Origin: Gammaproteobacteria bacterium
Lineage (GTDB): Bacteria; Pseudomonadota; Gammaproteobacteria; Natronospirales; REEB76
Reading direction: 5' to 3'
Assembly: GCA_035279405.1 (NCBI GenBank)
Contig: DATEHU010000040.1
Location: forward strand, 62,001-126,000
DNA length: 64,000 nt
Shown here: in pieces, positions 1-7,878 of the stretch
How positions within the stretch are numbered: position 1 is the first letter of the stretch
Layout: each line of letters begins with the position of its first letter
Notes under the pieces: generated by a model
Seen by the model: the letters and a program-made list of their open reading frames with translations, nothing else
The model's database searches: none
Told to the model about the DNA's origin: nothing
Translations under genes and position numbers: made by a program

Positions 1-1
1 C

Positions 2-2062
2 AACACCGCTTTAGCGGACACTCCGGACCAGCTTCAAACCACGACCCTGGGCTCGGTGGAAGTCACCGCCACGCCCTTGCCCGAAAATCTGGGCAGCGTG
101 CCGCAGAGCATCAACATCATCAACCACAATCAACTAATGGCGATGGGCGCCACGGACCTGCGCAGCGCCCTGGCATTGTCAGCCGGCGTGGAGATTGCAC
201 CGGGCGGCGATGGCGGACCGGCGAGCGCGGTGCCCGAGTTCCAGGGTCTGCGCGAGTTCGATGCCTTCCTGCTGTTGGTGGACGGCGTCCCGGTGGGCGG
301 CGCTTTCAACCCGGATCTGGCGAGCATTAGTCTCAACGACGTGGAGCGCATTGAGGTGATCCGCGGTTCGGCACCGGTGAAATATGGCGCCACCTCGTTT
401 GTGGGGGTCATCAACATCATCCACCGCAAGGCCGGCGCACCCGGCGCCACCGCTACGGCATCCTACGGTTCCTACGGCAGCAGCAGTGCCGGCGTGGCCG
501 CGCCCATCACCAGCGACGGTCCGGTCCGCCAATCTATCGCGGCGGACGTGACCCAGCGCAATTTCAGCGATCCGCGCACCGCCTATACGCGCTCCCACGT
601 CCTGTATCGCAGCGCCGTGGACACGGACAGCGGTGAGTTCCGTCTGGACCTGGACGGCCTGCTGCTGCGCCAAAAACCCGCGAGCCCGCGCCCACTGCCC
701 GACGGTGCAAGCGCGCTGTCGCCACTGGTGCCGGTTGACACCAACAACAATCCGAGCGACGCCAGGATGGATGAGGACCGCGTCAGCCTGGTGCTCAGCA
801 ACGACACCAGCCTGAAGTGGGGCCAGTGGAGCACGACGCTTGCCAACGTTTTTACCCACAACCGCAACATCCGCGGCTTCCTGCGCTCGGACCAGTTGAC
901 CAACAACGGCCTGCCCAATGCGGACGGCTTCAATCAGAGCCAGGACCATACGGATATCTATTTCGACAGCCACCTGACTTTCTCGCTCCGGGATGATTTC
1001 GAACTGGTCGCGGGTTTCAGCTATCTGTACGGTTCGGGACAGGAGCAAAGCGCCAACTTCGAGTATTTCATCGCGCCGGACGGCGCCAATCCGCCTGCCA
1101 GCACCTCTGTGCCGGTGGACGAGTACACCGGCATGCAGGACACGCGCCGCTTCTTCGGGCTGTACTCGCAGGCCGATTGGACGTTTGCGCCGCGCTGGGA
1201 CTTCAACCTCGGCCTGCAATTTAATCACGACCTCGAATCCCGGAGCGCCACGCTGTTTCCCACCGACCCGGCCCAGACGCCACAGTCCGGCGGCGATCAG
1301 CGCAGCAATACGCGTTTTTCCGGAATCGTGGCGCTGGGCTACACCGCTTGGCAGAGCGGCGCGGATGACCTGGTCGTTTACGGCAATTACCGCAACACTT
1401 TCAAGCCCGCGGCCACCGATTTCGGGCCGGAGTACACGCCGAATATTCTGGAACCCGAGACCGCCCAGGCCTATGAAGCCGGACTCAAGGGCAAGCTGTG
1501 GCAAGGCCGCCTCGACTGGGAGGCAAACGCGTTCCTGACCAATATGAACAACACGGTGATCTCGACGGATGTGAACGGCCTGCCCGGCATCGCCAACGGA
1601 GGCCAGAACCGCTTCAAGGGAATCGAATTGGCCGCGGATTGGCGCCTGAACCGGGACTGGCGCTGGCAGCTGGCTTACAGCTACCACGATGCCACTTACC
1701 GCAATTTCATCAACCAGACGCCCACCGGTTTGGTACAAGATGCCGGCCATCGCTTGGAGATGTCACCGCTCGATCTGTTCTCCACCGGCCTGTTTTACAT
1801 GCCGGAGCACGGCTGGATCGGTTCGCTCCTGGTGCGCTATACCGGCCAACGTTACTTCGATCCGGAGAATACCGTCTCCACCCCCGCTTTCGTCACTTAT
1901 GACGCGGGCATCGGATATCGCTTTGAGAAATGGACCCTGAGGCTCGACGGCCGTAATCTCAATAATCAGCGGCCCCCGATTTCCAACAGCGAGCTGGGCA
2001 ACAGCCAGTCCTACATTCTGCCGGCGCGCTTCATCGAGTTGAGTGCCACGTTTCAGATATGA
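2..2062 (+). CDS. TonB-dependent outer-membrane receptor, 5' end outside the window
   Basis: The reading frame is open from the first bases, so the true start lies upstream. A GTG at 56 is internal. The visible protein has the plug domain with the typical ERIEVIRGSAPVKYG stretch followed by GVINI, then a long beta-rich barrel that ends in ARFIELSATFQI. Such receptors bind a ligand such as a siderophore or other scarce nutrient and import it across the outer membrane using TonB energy. Nothing here identifies the ligand. The last residue is Ile rather than the usual aromatic of barrel C-termini. No TonB, ExbB or ABC genes lie beside it. Confidence 0.93.
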   Translation, partial: NTALADTPDQLQTTTLGSVEVTATPLPENLGSVPQSINIINHNQLMAMGATDLRSALALSAGVEIAPGGDGGPASAVPEFQGLREFDAFLLLVDGVPVGGAFNPDLASISLNDVERIEVIRGSAPVKYGATSFVGVINIIHRKAGAPGATATASYGSYGSSSAGVAAPITSDGPVRQSIAADVTQRNFSDPRTAYTRSHVLYRSAVDTDSGEFRLDLDGLLLRQKPASPRPLPDGASALSPLVPVDTNNNPSDARMDEDRVSLVLSNDTSLKWGQWSTTLANVFTHNRNIRGFLRSDQLTNNGLPNADGFNQSQDHTDIYFDSHLTFSLRDDFELVAGFSYLYGSGQEQSANFEYFIAPDGANPPASTSVPVDEYTGMQDTRRFFGLYSQADWTFAPRWDFNLGLQFNHDLESRSATLFPTDPAQTPQSGGDQRSNTRFSGIVALGYTAWQSGADDLVVYGNYRNTFKPAATDFGPEYTPNILEPETAQAYEAGLKGKLWQGRLDWEANAFLTNMNNTVISTDVNGLPGIANGGQNRFKGIELAADWRLNRDWRWQLAYSYHDATYRNFINQTPTGLVQDAGHRLEMSPLDLFSTGLFYMPEHGWIGSLLVRYTGQRYFDPENTVSTPAFVTYDAGIGYRFEKWTLRLDGRNLNNQRPPISNSELGNSQSYILPARFIELSATFQI

Positions 2063-2067
2063 TGTAA

Positions 2068-2095
2068 AGCATCACCGAAACACGGTGCTGTTTTT
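2068..2095 (+). terminator. possible terminator after the TonB receptor
   Basis: A short stem, CACCG pairing with CGGTG around an AAACA loop, is followed directly by five T residues. It lies six bases past the receptor stop and just before the convergent stop of the DUF1684 gene. The stem is short, so the call is weak. Confidence 0.35.
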
Positions 2096-2097
2096 CC

Positions 2098-2949
2098 TCA
2101 GTGATCAACGTCGGCGTACTGCAATTCGCCCGCGGTGACTGCGATGGGCAGACGGTTCTGCGGCGGCGGCAGCGGGCAGGTGGCGAAGGCGCTGAAGGCA
2201 CAGGGCGGTGAATAGCTCTTGTTGAAGTCAATTACGGTCCAGCCGTCCGCCGGCGGCGCAACGTACAGAAACCGGCCGGCGCCATAGGACTGCTTGCCGT
2301 TGGTGCGGTCGGCAAACATCACAAACCATTCCCGCTCCCCGGATTCCAATACTGCATCGAGGCGGCAGGTTTCGCGCTCCACTTCAAACACCAGCGCACC
2401 GGGCGACGGCATTTCCTCTTCCATGCCCAGCACCGTGGTGATGGGTATTTTCTTCGGAGGCGAATATGGCTCGAAGCGTGCGGCCAGCCGCCAATTTGGA
2501 TCCACCGGGAAATATTCCAGTCCGCGGAAATGTATCCGGGCCTCGGCCCGACTGTCTTTGACGCGGATGCCCAGCCGGCTGCTGCGCTCGATGAGATAAA
2601 AACTCACTGTGCCGATGCTGAGCACCATGGGTGCACCGACGGCGTCATCCGCGAGCGGTCCGATGGCGTGCACCGGCCGGCCATCGTGCAGCACGCTGGC
2701 ACCGGGTGCAGCCACGAACCGCACTTCGCGGCCCTTCACCTGAAACGTACCGGCGTGATCCGGCAGGGCCGGATAATCCATCACGATGCTGTTCGATGCA
2801 GCCCGGCCGAAGCTATTGTCACCTGGTTCCAGCCAATAGAGACCCACAAGCGTGGTCCAACCGTCTTCGGCCGTGAGCCTTTTCAGGCGCGCGGCGCGCC
2901 ATGCCAGGATTTCCCGTTCGTATTCCGCATCTGCCATCATCAAGGCCAC
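2098..2949 (-). CDS. DUF1684 family protein
   Basis: This 283-residue protein matches the DUF1684 family by several stretches: TAEDGWTTLVGLYWLEPGDN near the N-terminus, the central FRGLEYFPVDPNWRLAARF, and the C-terminal NKSYSPPCAF followed by CPLPPPQNRLP. The family has no established biochemical role. There is no clear signal peptide, so a cytoplasmic location is likely. The start is uncertain because Met codons also occur at residues 4 and 5. It is transcribed convergently with the TonB receptor and divergently from the chloride channel gene, with 134 bases between the starts. Confidence 0.85.
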   Translation of the reverse strand: MALMMADAEYEREILAWRAARLKRLTAEDGWTTLVGLYWLEPGDNSFGRAASNSIVMDYPALPDHAGTFQVKGREVRFVAAPGASVLHDGRPVHAIGPLADDAVGAPMVLSIGTVSFYLIERSSRLGIRVKDSRAEARIHFRGLEYFPVDPNWRLAARFEPYSPPKKIPITTVLGMEEEMPSPGALVFEVERETCRLDAVLESGEREWFVMFADRTNGKQSYGAGRFLYVAPPADGWTVIDFNKSYSPPCAFSAFATCPLPPPQNRLPIAVTAGELQYADVDH

Positions 2950-3083
2950 CCGTGTTCATCCGGATGCCGCGCATGCTAACTGCGCTGGCGGATTCTGACC
3001 ACTCGCCCTGCGATGTCGGTCCATCACGATGTAAAATCCGGCCAGTGCTATCCTGCTCCGCCCTTCCTTAATACAGACGGCTC

Positions 3084-4424
3084 ATGGCCAACCGATTACT
3101 GGGCTACCTCTCGGTTCGTGACTGGAAGACCCGGATAATTTTCTGGTGCGGGGCGCTGGCAGTCGGCGGCATCGCCGCGGGCTTCACGCTCGCCAGCACT
3201 TGGGCGATGGCGTTGCATCAGCGCATTCTGGACCAATCGCGCTGGTGGACCTTCCTGGTATCGCCGGTGATTCTCGTGCTCGTGGTGTTTCTGACGCGCT
3301 ATGTGTTTCCGAACACGCAGGGCAGCGGTATCCCGCAGGCGATTGCGGCATTGCGCATTCCCAACGCCACCCGGCGGCGCGCTTTGCTGTCATTGCGCAT
3401 CGCCTTCGGCAAAATCCTGTTGACGCTGATTGGCTTCGTGGGCGGCGCTTCCATCGGCCGTGAAGGCCCGATCGTGCACATCGGCGCTTCCACTATGTAT
3501 TCGCTCGGGCGTTTTACGCGCTTTCCTCCGCACTATCTGCGCCACGGCCTGATCATGGCGGGCGGTGCGGCCGGAATTGCCGCGGCCTTCAACACGCCGA
3601 TTGCCGGAATTGTGTTCGCCATTGAGGAGATGGCGCGCTTCTACGAGGAAAAAGCCACCGGCATGCTGCTGCTGGCAGTGATTATTGCCGGCGTGGTGGC
3701 GCTCGGAATTCTCGGCAACTACACCTATTTCGGCGTGACCAGCGCGAGCTTTGTGCACGCGCGAGACTGGATCGCGGTGCCGGTTTGCGGCGTCGCGGGC
3801 GGACTGCTGGGTGGAATCTACAGCCGCCTGCTGGTTGGCGGTATGCGCCGACTGCGGCCCTGGTTCGGAAAATACTGGCTGGTGATCGCGCTCGGCTGCG
3901 GACTGTTGATTGCGGTCATCGGCCTGGTCTCCCACGGCGCCACCTACGGCACCGGTTACGAGCAAGCGCGCCACGTGCTCGCCGGTGACCGGAGTATGGG
4001 TTGGGGTTTTCCGTTTTACAAAATCCTGGCTAACCTCGTGTCCTATTACAGTGGCATCCCCGGCGGCTTGTTTTCGCCATCCCTGGCGGCGGGTGCGGGA
4101 CTGGGCGCGGATCTGGCGTTGCTGGTACCGTTCGCACCGGCCGCCACCGTGGTGGTGCTCGGCATGGTGAGTTATTTCACCGGAGCGGTGCAGACGCCGC
4201 TCACCGCCGCGGTGATCGTCATGGAAATGGTCAACGATCAGGCGATGATTTTCCCGATCCTGGCGGCGGCGTTAATCGCGTTGGGCGCCTCGAAACTTGT
4301 GTGCCGCCGGCCGGTGTATTGGGCATTGGCGGAGGAGTTTCTCAGTACCGTCGCCGACGACAAGCCGAAAAACGAAATCACATCCGATGCAGCCGCTACC
4401 AATACTGACGGAAGCCAGTCGTGA
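3084..4424 (+). CDS. ClC-family chloride channel or H+/Cl- exchanger
   Basis: A 446-residue polytopic membrane protein carries the ClC selectivity-filter motifs: GSGIPQ at residues 80-85 and GREGP at 125-129. Glu127 is the gating glutamate. AIEEM around 179-183 supplies the internal glutamate that serves as proton relay in exchangers such as Escherichia coli ClcA, which supports exchange rather than passive flow. A tyrosine in RPVYWAL near residue 409 sits where the inner gate Tyr is expected. No CBS domains follow. The next gene starts four bases before the stop, so the two are probably co-translated. Confidence 0.93.
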   Translation: MANRLLGYLSVRDWKTRIIFWCGALAVGGIAAGFTLASTWAMALHQRILDQSRWWTFLVSPVILVLVVFLTRYVFPNTQGSGIPQAIAALRIPNATRRRALLSLRIAFGKILLTLIGFVGGASIGREGPIVHIGASTMYSLGRFTRFPPHYLRHGLIMAGGAAGIAAAFNTPIAGIVFAIEEMARFYEEKATGMLLLAVIIAGVVALGILGNYTYFGVTSASFVHARDWIAVPVCGVAGGLLGGIYSRLLVGGMRRLRPWFGKYWLVIALGCGLLIAVIGLVSHGATYGTGYEQARHVLAGDRSMGWGFPFYKILANLVSYYSGIPGGLFSPSLAAGAGLGADLALLVPFAPAATVVVLGMVSYFTGAVQTPLTAAVIVMEMVNDQAMIFPILAAALIALGASKLVCRRPVYWALAEEFLSTVADDKPKNEITSDAAATNTDGSQS

Positions 4425-4945
4425 ACAAATTATTCCAGATGTCCTTGTTTATCGCGTTGTTCTTCACTTCCACATTCGCCGCCGCCTCCGCACCTGCGGG
4501 ATTGGACAAGATCGCCGCCTACACCGGCACCTGGAAAGGCCAGACCGAAAAGTTCAACACGTCTTACAGTAAGGCCGGCCACGAAACCGACACCATACAC
4601 AATGACTGCTGGCGCAGCGGAGATTTCTACGTCATTCACCAGACCGTGAACGGCAAACCCGCACCGGTGCTGAGCGTGTATACTTACGATGCCAACGCCG
4701 ATCTATACCATGTTTATGGAGTTCCAATGAATGGGGATGATCCCGGAGCGGCCGGCAAACTCATCATCAAAGGCAACGTCTGGACCTTTCCCTGGGAATA
4801 TCACGACAAGGGCAAAACCATATACTTCCGCGTGGTGAATACTTGGAGTTCACCGCGCTCCATCGAATACCGGCAGGAATTTTCAAACGACAAGGTTCAC
4901 TGGACACTGGTGGCAAAGGGAACTGAAATCAAAACACGTTCATGA
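4421..4945 (+). CDS. small exported protein, unknown function
   Basis: The GTG start overlaps the chloride channel stop (GTGA). The 174-residue product begins with a signal peptide (MNKLFQMSLFIALFFTSTFA, then an alanine-rich cleavage region). The mature part (AYTGTWKGQTEKF, the NDCW segment, WTFPWEYHDKGKTIYF, and IEYRQEFSNDKVHWTL) resembles DUF1579-like lipocalin-fold domains, a guess from its beta-rich pattern. No catalytic motif is visible. The last 34 codons are duplicated at 6933-7037 on the other side of the mer locus. Confidence 0.75.
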   Translation: MNKLFQMSLFIALFFTSTFAAASAPAGLDKIAAYTGTWKGQTEKFNTSYSKAGHETDTIHNDCWRSGDFYVIHQTVNGKPAPVLSVYTYDANADLYHVYGVPMNGDDPGAAGKLIIKGNVWTFPWEYHDKGKTIYFRVVNTWSSPRSIEYRQEFSNDKVHWTLVAKGTEIKTRS

Positions 4946-4962
4946 TGAGAGCGACTGATGCA

Positions 4963-5346
4963 TTATGAATGGCCGGCCGTATATTTGCCGAACATGGTTT
5001 CCAGCCCACAGCAGGCCAGCAGGCTCCCCACCACCGTAACTCCGATGATCCAGTTCCAGCCATCAGGGCCGAGCGGCAGGACCTGCAACCCATAGAGCAG
5101 CGAAGCCACTGCGGCCAGAAGAAAAAGCGGCCCGGTATAGAAACAATGACGGCGTCCGCAACCGCGGGCATTGACGAGACAGGCGACCCCCATCATCGTA
5201 AATCCGAAGGTTCAGGCGACCGTACGAATGAGGTTGTCGGTATAGGCGCTTGCAACAATTAATACCCATGGTGCCACCCACAACAGCCCAATGGTCCAGC
5301 GACGACCGAGCAAATCTCTTTCGCTGTTCGTCGCGCACGTACTCAT
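4963..5346 (-). pseudogene. small membrane protein gene of the mer operon, interrupted by an in-frame TGA
   Basis: Reading from ATG at 5346, which has a good AAGGAG site about seven bases upstream, gives 44 residues (MSTCATNSERDLLGRRW and a first membrane segment). A TGA follows at 5214-5212. The same frame continues to 4963 with TFGFTMMGVACLVNARGCG, then RRHC and two further hydrophobic segments. Tandem ATG codons at 5196 could allow an internal start. A single TGG-to-TGA change at a position where Trp fits well is the simplest reading. The conserved-looking cysteines (VAC, GCG, RHC) and its place last in the mer transcript suggest a metal-related role, which is inference. An assembly error is possible. 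Confidence 0.65.
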
Positions 5347-5391
5347 GTAGGTATCTCCTTGAGAGGGTAGGTTTGAAGGAGAGGCGATCTT

Positions 5392-5760
5392 TCAGGTCTC
5401 GCAGCAGGCCGCTTCTGGCAAGTCTTCGCGCACTGCGGCAAACGCCTTGACTGCCCAAGTCTCGCCCACGCAGCCGCCCATGGTCGAGGCGATTGCCAGG
5501 ATTTCGCCGATCTCCTCTCGCGTGGCGCCAAGTTCATGGGCCTTCTGCATGTAGAAGCGGATGCACGGCTCACAGCGCGCACTCACGCTCCACAGCGCCG
5601 CGGCCAGCGCCTTCAGGCGCGCCGGCAGCGCGCCGTCGCTGAAGATCGCTTCCTGGCGCATGAACTTGAGATGCCGCGCGGTACCGTGACTGATTTCGCC
5701 AAACTCCCGGTGCGCAGCCAGTTCCGGGTCATGGGTTTCCGAATGTGCGGCGGTATTCAT
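5392..5760 (-). CDS. carboxymuconolactone decarboxylase/AhpD-like protein of the mer operon
   Basis: This 122-residue protein has the CMD/AhpD core: ARCEPCIRFYMQKAHELGAT followed by REEIGEI and a cysteine-rich end (EAACCET). Cys63 and Cys66 form the CxxC pair. The residue four after the second Cys, often the relay His in AhpD-type proteins, is Tyr70. The family includes thiol-dependent peroxidases and decarboxylases, and a thiol redox role beside mercury transport is plausible but unproven. It starts inside the merP stop (4-base overlap) and precedes the interrupted membrane-protein gene by 45 bases. Confidence 0.85.
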   Translation of the reverse strand: MNTAAHSETHDPELAAHREFGEISHGTARHLKFMRQEAIFSDGALPARLKALAAALWSVSARCEPCIRFYMQKAHELGATREEIGEILAIASTMGGCVGETWAVKAFAAVREDLPEAACCET

Positions 5761-6059
5761 GGTTTCACCTGGTTTTCAAGCTTTGCGGGATAACCCGCAT
5801 CCGTCGTGGCCTTGAGCAGCGCCGTCACATCGGTGCGTCCGGCGTCATACGCGACCGACACGGTGCGCGCCGGGAAATTCACCGAGATCTTTTCCACGCC
5901 CGGCACGCGCTCCAGTGCCTTGCGCACGGTGATGGGGCACAGCGGACAGGTCATGCCCGGCACGTCCAACACTGCGGTTTTTGTGACCGGTGCCGCGAGT
6001 GCGCTCGCGCCCAGAACGAAAGACAACAACGATACGATTGCAGCGCTACGCATTTTCAT
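5757..6059 (-). CDS. merP: MerP-like periplasmic mercury-binding protein
   Basis: The 100-residue product has a signal peptide of about 22 residues and one heavy-metal-associated domain. The metal-binding loop is GMTCPLC at residues 35-41, followed by PITVRKALERVPGV, as in MerP. MerP binds Hg(II) in the periplasm through the two cysteines and passes it to MerT. It lies 15 bases after merT and overlaps the next gene by four bases, so the genes form one transcript read away from merR. Confidence 0.9.
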   Translation of the reverse strand: MKMRSAAIVSLLSFVLGASALAAPVTKTAVLDVPGMTCPLCPITVRKALERVPGVEKISVNFPARTVSVAYDAGRTDVTALLKATTDAGYPAKLENQVKP

Positions 6060-6074
6060 CTTCGACTCCTTGCC

Positions 6075-6419
6075 TCAGTAGAACAGAGGCGCAAACCAGG
6101 GAATGACAATCAACACCAGCAAGATAACGCTCACACTCCAGAAAATCGCGCGTTGCCGGCGGCGCACGCGCGGGTCGGCGCAGGCTTCGCCGGGCTTGCA
6201 GCGCACCGGTTTCAGATACAGCGCGCGGAAGCCGAGCGCCAGGAACAAAACAGTAATGCCAATAAGATAAGGCCGGTAGGGCTCAAACCATTGCAGGCTG
6301 GCGAGCCAGGCGCCGCCGATGCCGAGACTCACGAACACCAGCGGCACCACGCAGCAAAGCGAAGCGCCCACCGTCGCCAACACACCGCCGACTAACCAAT
6401 GCTTCTCCGACATGCTCAA
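6075..6419 (-). CDS. merT: MerT-like mercuric ion transporter
   Basis: This 114-residue inner-membrane protein has three hydrophobic segments. The first contains the vicinal pair Cys22-Cys23 in GASLCCVVPL, which takes Hg(II) from MerP in the family. A second pair, Cys74 and Cys80 (RCKPGEAC), sits in the cytoplasmic loop, as in MerT. It is the first gene behind the mer promoter. No merA reductase occurs anywhere in the window, so imported mercury would need an enzyme encoded elsewhere, or this set serves another thiophilic metal. Confidence 0.9.
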   Translation of the reverse strand: MSMSEKHWLVGGVLATVGASLCCVVPLVFVSLGIGGAWLASLQWFEPYRPYLIGITVLFLALGFRALYLKPVRCKPGEACADPRVRRRQRAIFWSVSVILLVLIVIPWFAPLFY

Positions 6420-6442
6420 TCTTCGCCGCCTGCCACGGCGTT

Positions 6443-6474
6443 AAACTACGCCCTGTACCACGGTACGGAGTCAA
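6443..6474 (-). promoter_or_regulatory. mer promoter/operator
   Basis: On the minus strand, TTGACT (6474-6469) is followed by the dyad CCGTACC..GGTACAGG and a -10-like TAGTTT (6448-6443). The spacer is 20 bases, or 19 if GTAGTT is taken. Over-long spacing and a CCGTAC dyad between -35 and -10 are the hallmarks of MerR-controlled promoters. MerR distorts the DNA on metal binding to let RNA polymerase start. merR itself begins 14 bases away on the other strand. Confidence 0.85.
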
Positions 6475-6487
6475 GAGGCGATCTAAT

Positions 6488-6889
6488 ATGAACGAACTGA
6501 CCATCGGCGGGCTGGCGAAAGCCGCGGACATCGGTGTGGAGACGGTGCGCTACTACCAGCGCCGCGGACTCATGCCCGAGCCGCCGCGCGGCTACGGCAG
6601 CATCCGCCGTTACGGTCCCGGTGAGGTTGAGCGGCTGCGCTTCATCCGCGCCGCGCAGGAGCTGGGATTCAGCCTGAAAGAGATCGGAGAACTGCTGAGC
6701 CTGGAACAGGGCGGCAGTTGCCGCGCCGTGGAAACTTTGGCGGAAGCCAAACTCGCGGTAGTGCGGAAACGCATCATGGGACTGAAACGCGTTGAACACA
6801 CGTTGGCGGTACTGGTGCGGCGCTGCGAGACCACACGCGGAAAAATGAGCTGCCCGATCATTCAATCATTGCACGAACGTAATCACTGA
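6488..6889 (+). CDS. merR: MerR-type mercury-responsive regulator
   Basis: The 133-residue protein has the MerR winged-helix N-terminus (TIGGLAKAADIGVETVRYYQ, then RRGL) and a dimerisation helix. Cysteines 78, 113 and 122 have spacings of 35 and 9, identical to the three Hg-binding cysteines of Tn501 MerR (82, 117, 126). This supports mercury as inducer. It is divergent from merT across a shared 68-base regulatory gap holding a MerR-type promoter. Confidence 0.93.
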   Translation: MNELTIGGLAKAADIGVETVRYYQRRGLMPEPPRGYGSIRRYGPGEVERLRFIRAAQELGFSLKEIGELLSLEQGGSCRAVETLAEAKLAVVRKRIMGLKRVEHTLAVLVRRCETTRGKMSCPIIQSLHERNH

Positions 6890-6932
6890 GCGTTGCCAAT
6901 TGTCCGACGGCAATGCCACCCATTTCCCCAAG

Positions 6933-7037
6933 GGGAGCACCTGGAGTTCACTGCGTGCGATTGAATACCGGCAGGAGTATTCAACCGATAAGGCTCACTG
7001 GACGCTGATGGCAAAAGGGCATGAAAGAAAGCATTGA
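6933..7037 (+). pseudogene. duplicated 3' fragment of the exported-protein gene at 4421-4945
   Basis: The stretch translates to a TWSS segment, then AIEYRQEYSTDKAHWTLMAK and a short tail ending in TGA at 7035-7037. It matches the C-terminus of the 4421-4945 product (NTWSS, then SIEYRQEFSNDKVHWTLVAK) at both DNA and protein level. Similarity ends abruptly near 6936, and no start or upstream part is present. The two copies flank the mer locus in direct orientation. Confidence 0.85.
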
Positions 7038-7057
7038 GCCTCTTCCTGCCGTTTGTT

Positions 7058-7705
7058 TCATGCCGCAGGCCGGCTGCGTCGGCTCTCCAGCCATTCAACC
7101 AGCGGCTCCCACTGTTCCTGATCGGGCCAGGAAAGATATTCCGGCAGTTCGTGGATGCCGAGTCCGCGGGTGTAGGCGCGGATATAATTCTGGGTATCGC
7201 GTAGGCGCGCGATCACCGGCACCTTGAGCGTGTCGAGGAATTCTTCCAGCTCGTCGTAGATCAAAAGATTCTCGCGCACGCGGTTGGCGACCACTGCGAC
7301 TTTGACTTCCCTGCGCTCGACCTTGCCCACGTCCAGCAGTTCCGTGACGAATTTGGCGGCCGCGCCGATGTCTATCGGCGAAGGCAGCACCGGCACCACG
7401 ATGGTTTCCGCATGCCGCACCATCTGCGTGAGTTCCGAGCCGTGGGAACGGGCCGGCGCATCAATGATGAGGAAATCGGTGTAGCGGTCGAGATGCGTGA
7501 GGCCGTGCTTGTGCGCATCCACGCCGTGGATCTTGTCGCGCTCCGGCGGGCGTCGCGCCAGCCAATCGAGGCTCGAGGCCTGCGGATCGTAATCCGCGAG
7601 GCTGGTGACCGCGTCCCAGTTACTGGCGAAGTAGCCGGCGATGTTGGTGGCGAGCGTGGATTTGCCGCAGCCGCCCTTGGCGTTTATCACCATGATCGTG
7701 CGCAT
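7058..7705 (-). CDS. ParA/MinD-like P-loop ATPase
   Basis: The 215-residue protein has the deviant Walker A motif KGGCGKST at residues 10-17, a switch region LADYDPQASS, and FLIIDAPA as Walker B. These define the ParA/MinD/Soj superfamily of dimerising ATPases that position DNA or protein complexes. There is no parB neighbour and no N-terminal DNA-binding domain, so it is an orphan of the small ParA type and its cargo is unknown. It is divergent from the CoA-binding protein gene; the 173-base gap probably holds both promoters. Confidence 0.88.
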   Translation of the reverse strand: MRTIMVINAKGGCGKSTLATNIAGYFASNWDAVTSLADYDPQASSLDWLARRPPERDKIHGVDAHKHGLTHLDRYTDFLIIDAPARSHGSELTQMVRHAETIVVPVLPSPIDIGAAAKFVTELLDVGKVERREVKVAVVANRVRENLLIYDELEEFLDTLKVPVIARLRDTQNYIRAYTRGLGIHELPEYLSWPDQEQWEPLVEWLESRRSRPAA

Positions 7706-7839
7706 GTGGCCTCCTCAAGACGTGTCCTTGTTAGCCGTTTTTTGCCCCCTTTAACCGGGTTCAGTATAGACGGCGGTTGCCAGCGCGGAACGCCGGCCCG
7801 GCGGGTTTGCCCGCCACCAGGCCCGCGCATTGCCATGCC

Positions 7840-7845
7840 TATAAT
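7840..7845 (+). promoter_or_regulatory. -10-like TATAAT before the CoA-binding/dapF operon
   Basis: A perfect TATAAT lies 33 bases before the ATG at 7879. No good -35 is seen at the usual distance. It could be the promoter for the four-gene operon that ends with xerC. Confidence 0.35.
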
Positions 7846-7878
7846 GGGCGCATCCCGCAATCTGATTCCGGTACAGGC

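Noticed and set aside
179-1750. 523-residue open frame opposite the TonB receptor
   Set aside because: It is a GC-rich antisense shadow with no recognisable domain; the receptor on the other strand is unambiguous.
5212-5214. TGA read as selenocysteine in the mer-operon membrane protein
   Set aside because: Trp fits the position and no convincing bacterial SECIS hairpin follows the TGA.
4421-7037. Composite transposon carrying mer genes
   Set aside because: The flanking copies are gene fragments, not insertion sequences, and no transposase or terminal inverted repeats are present.
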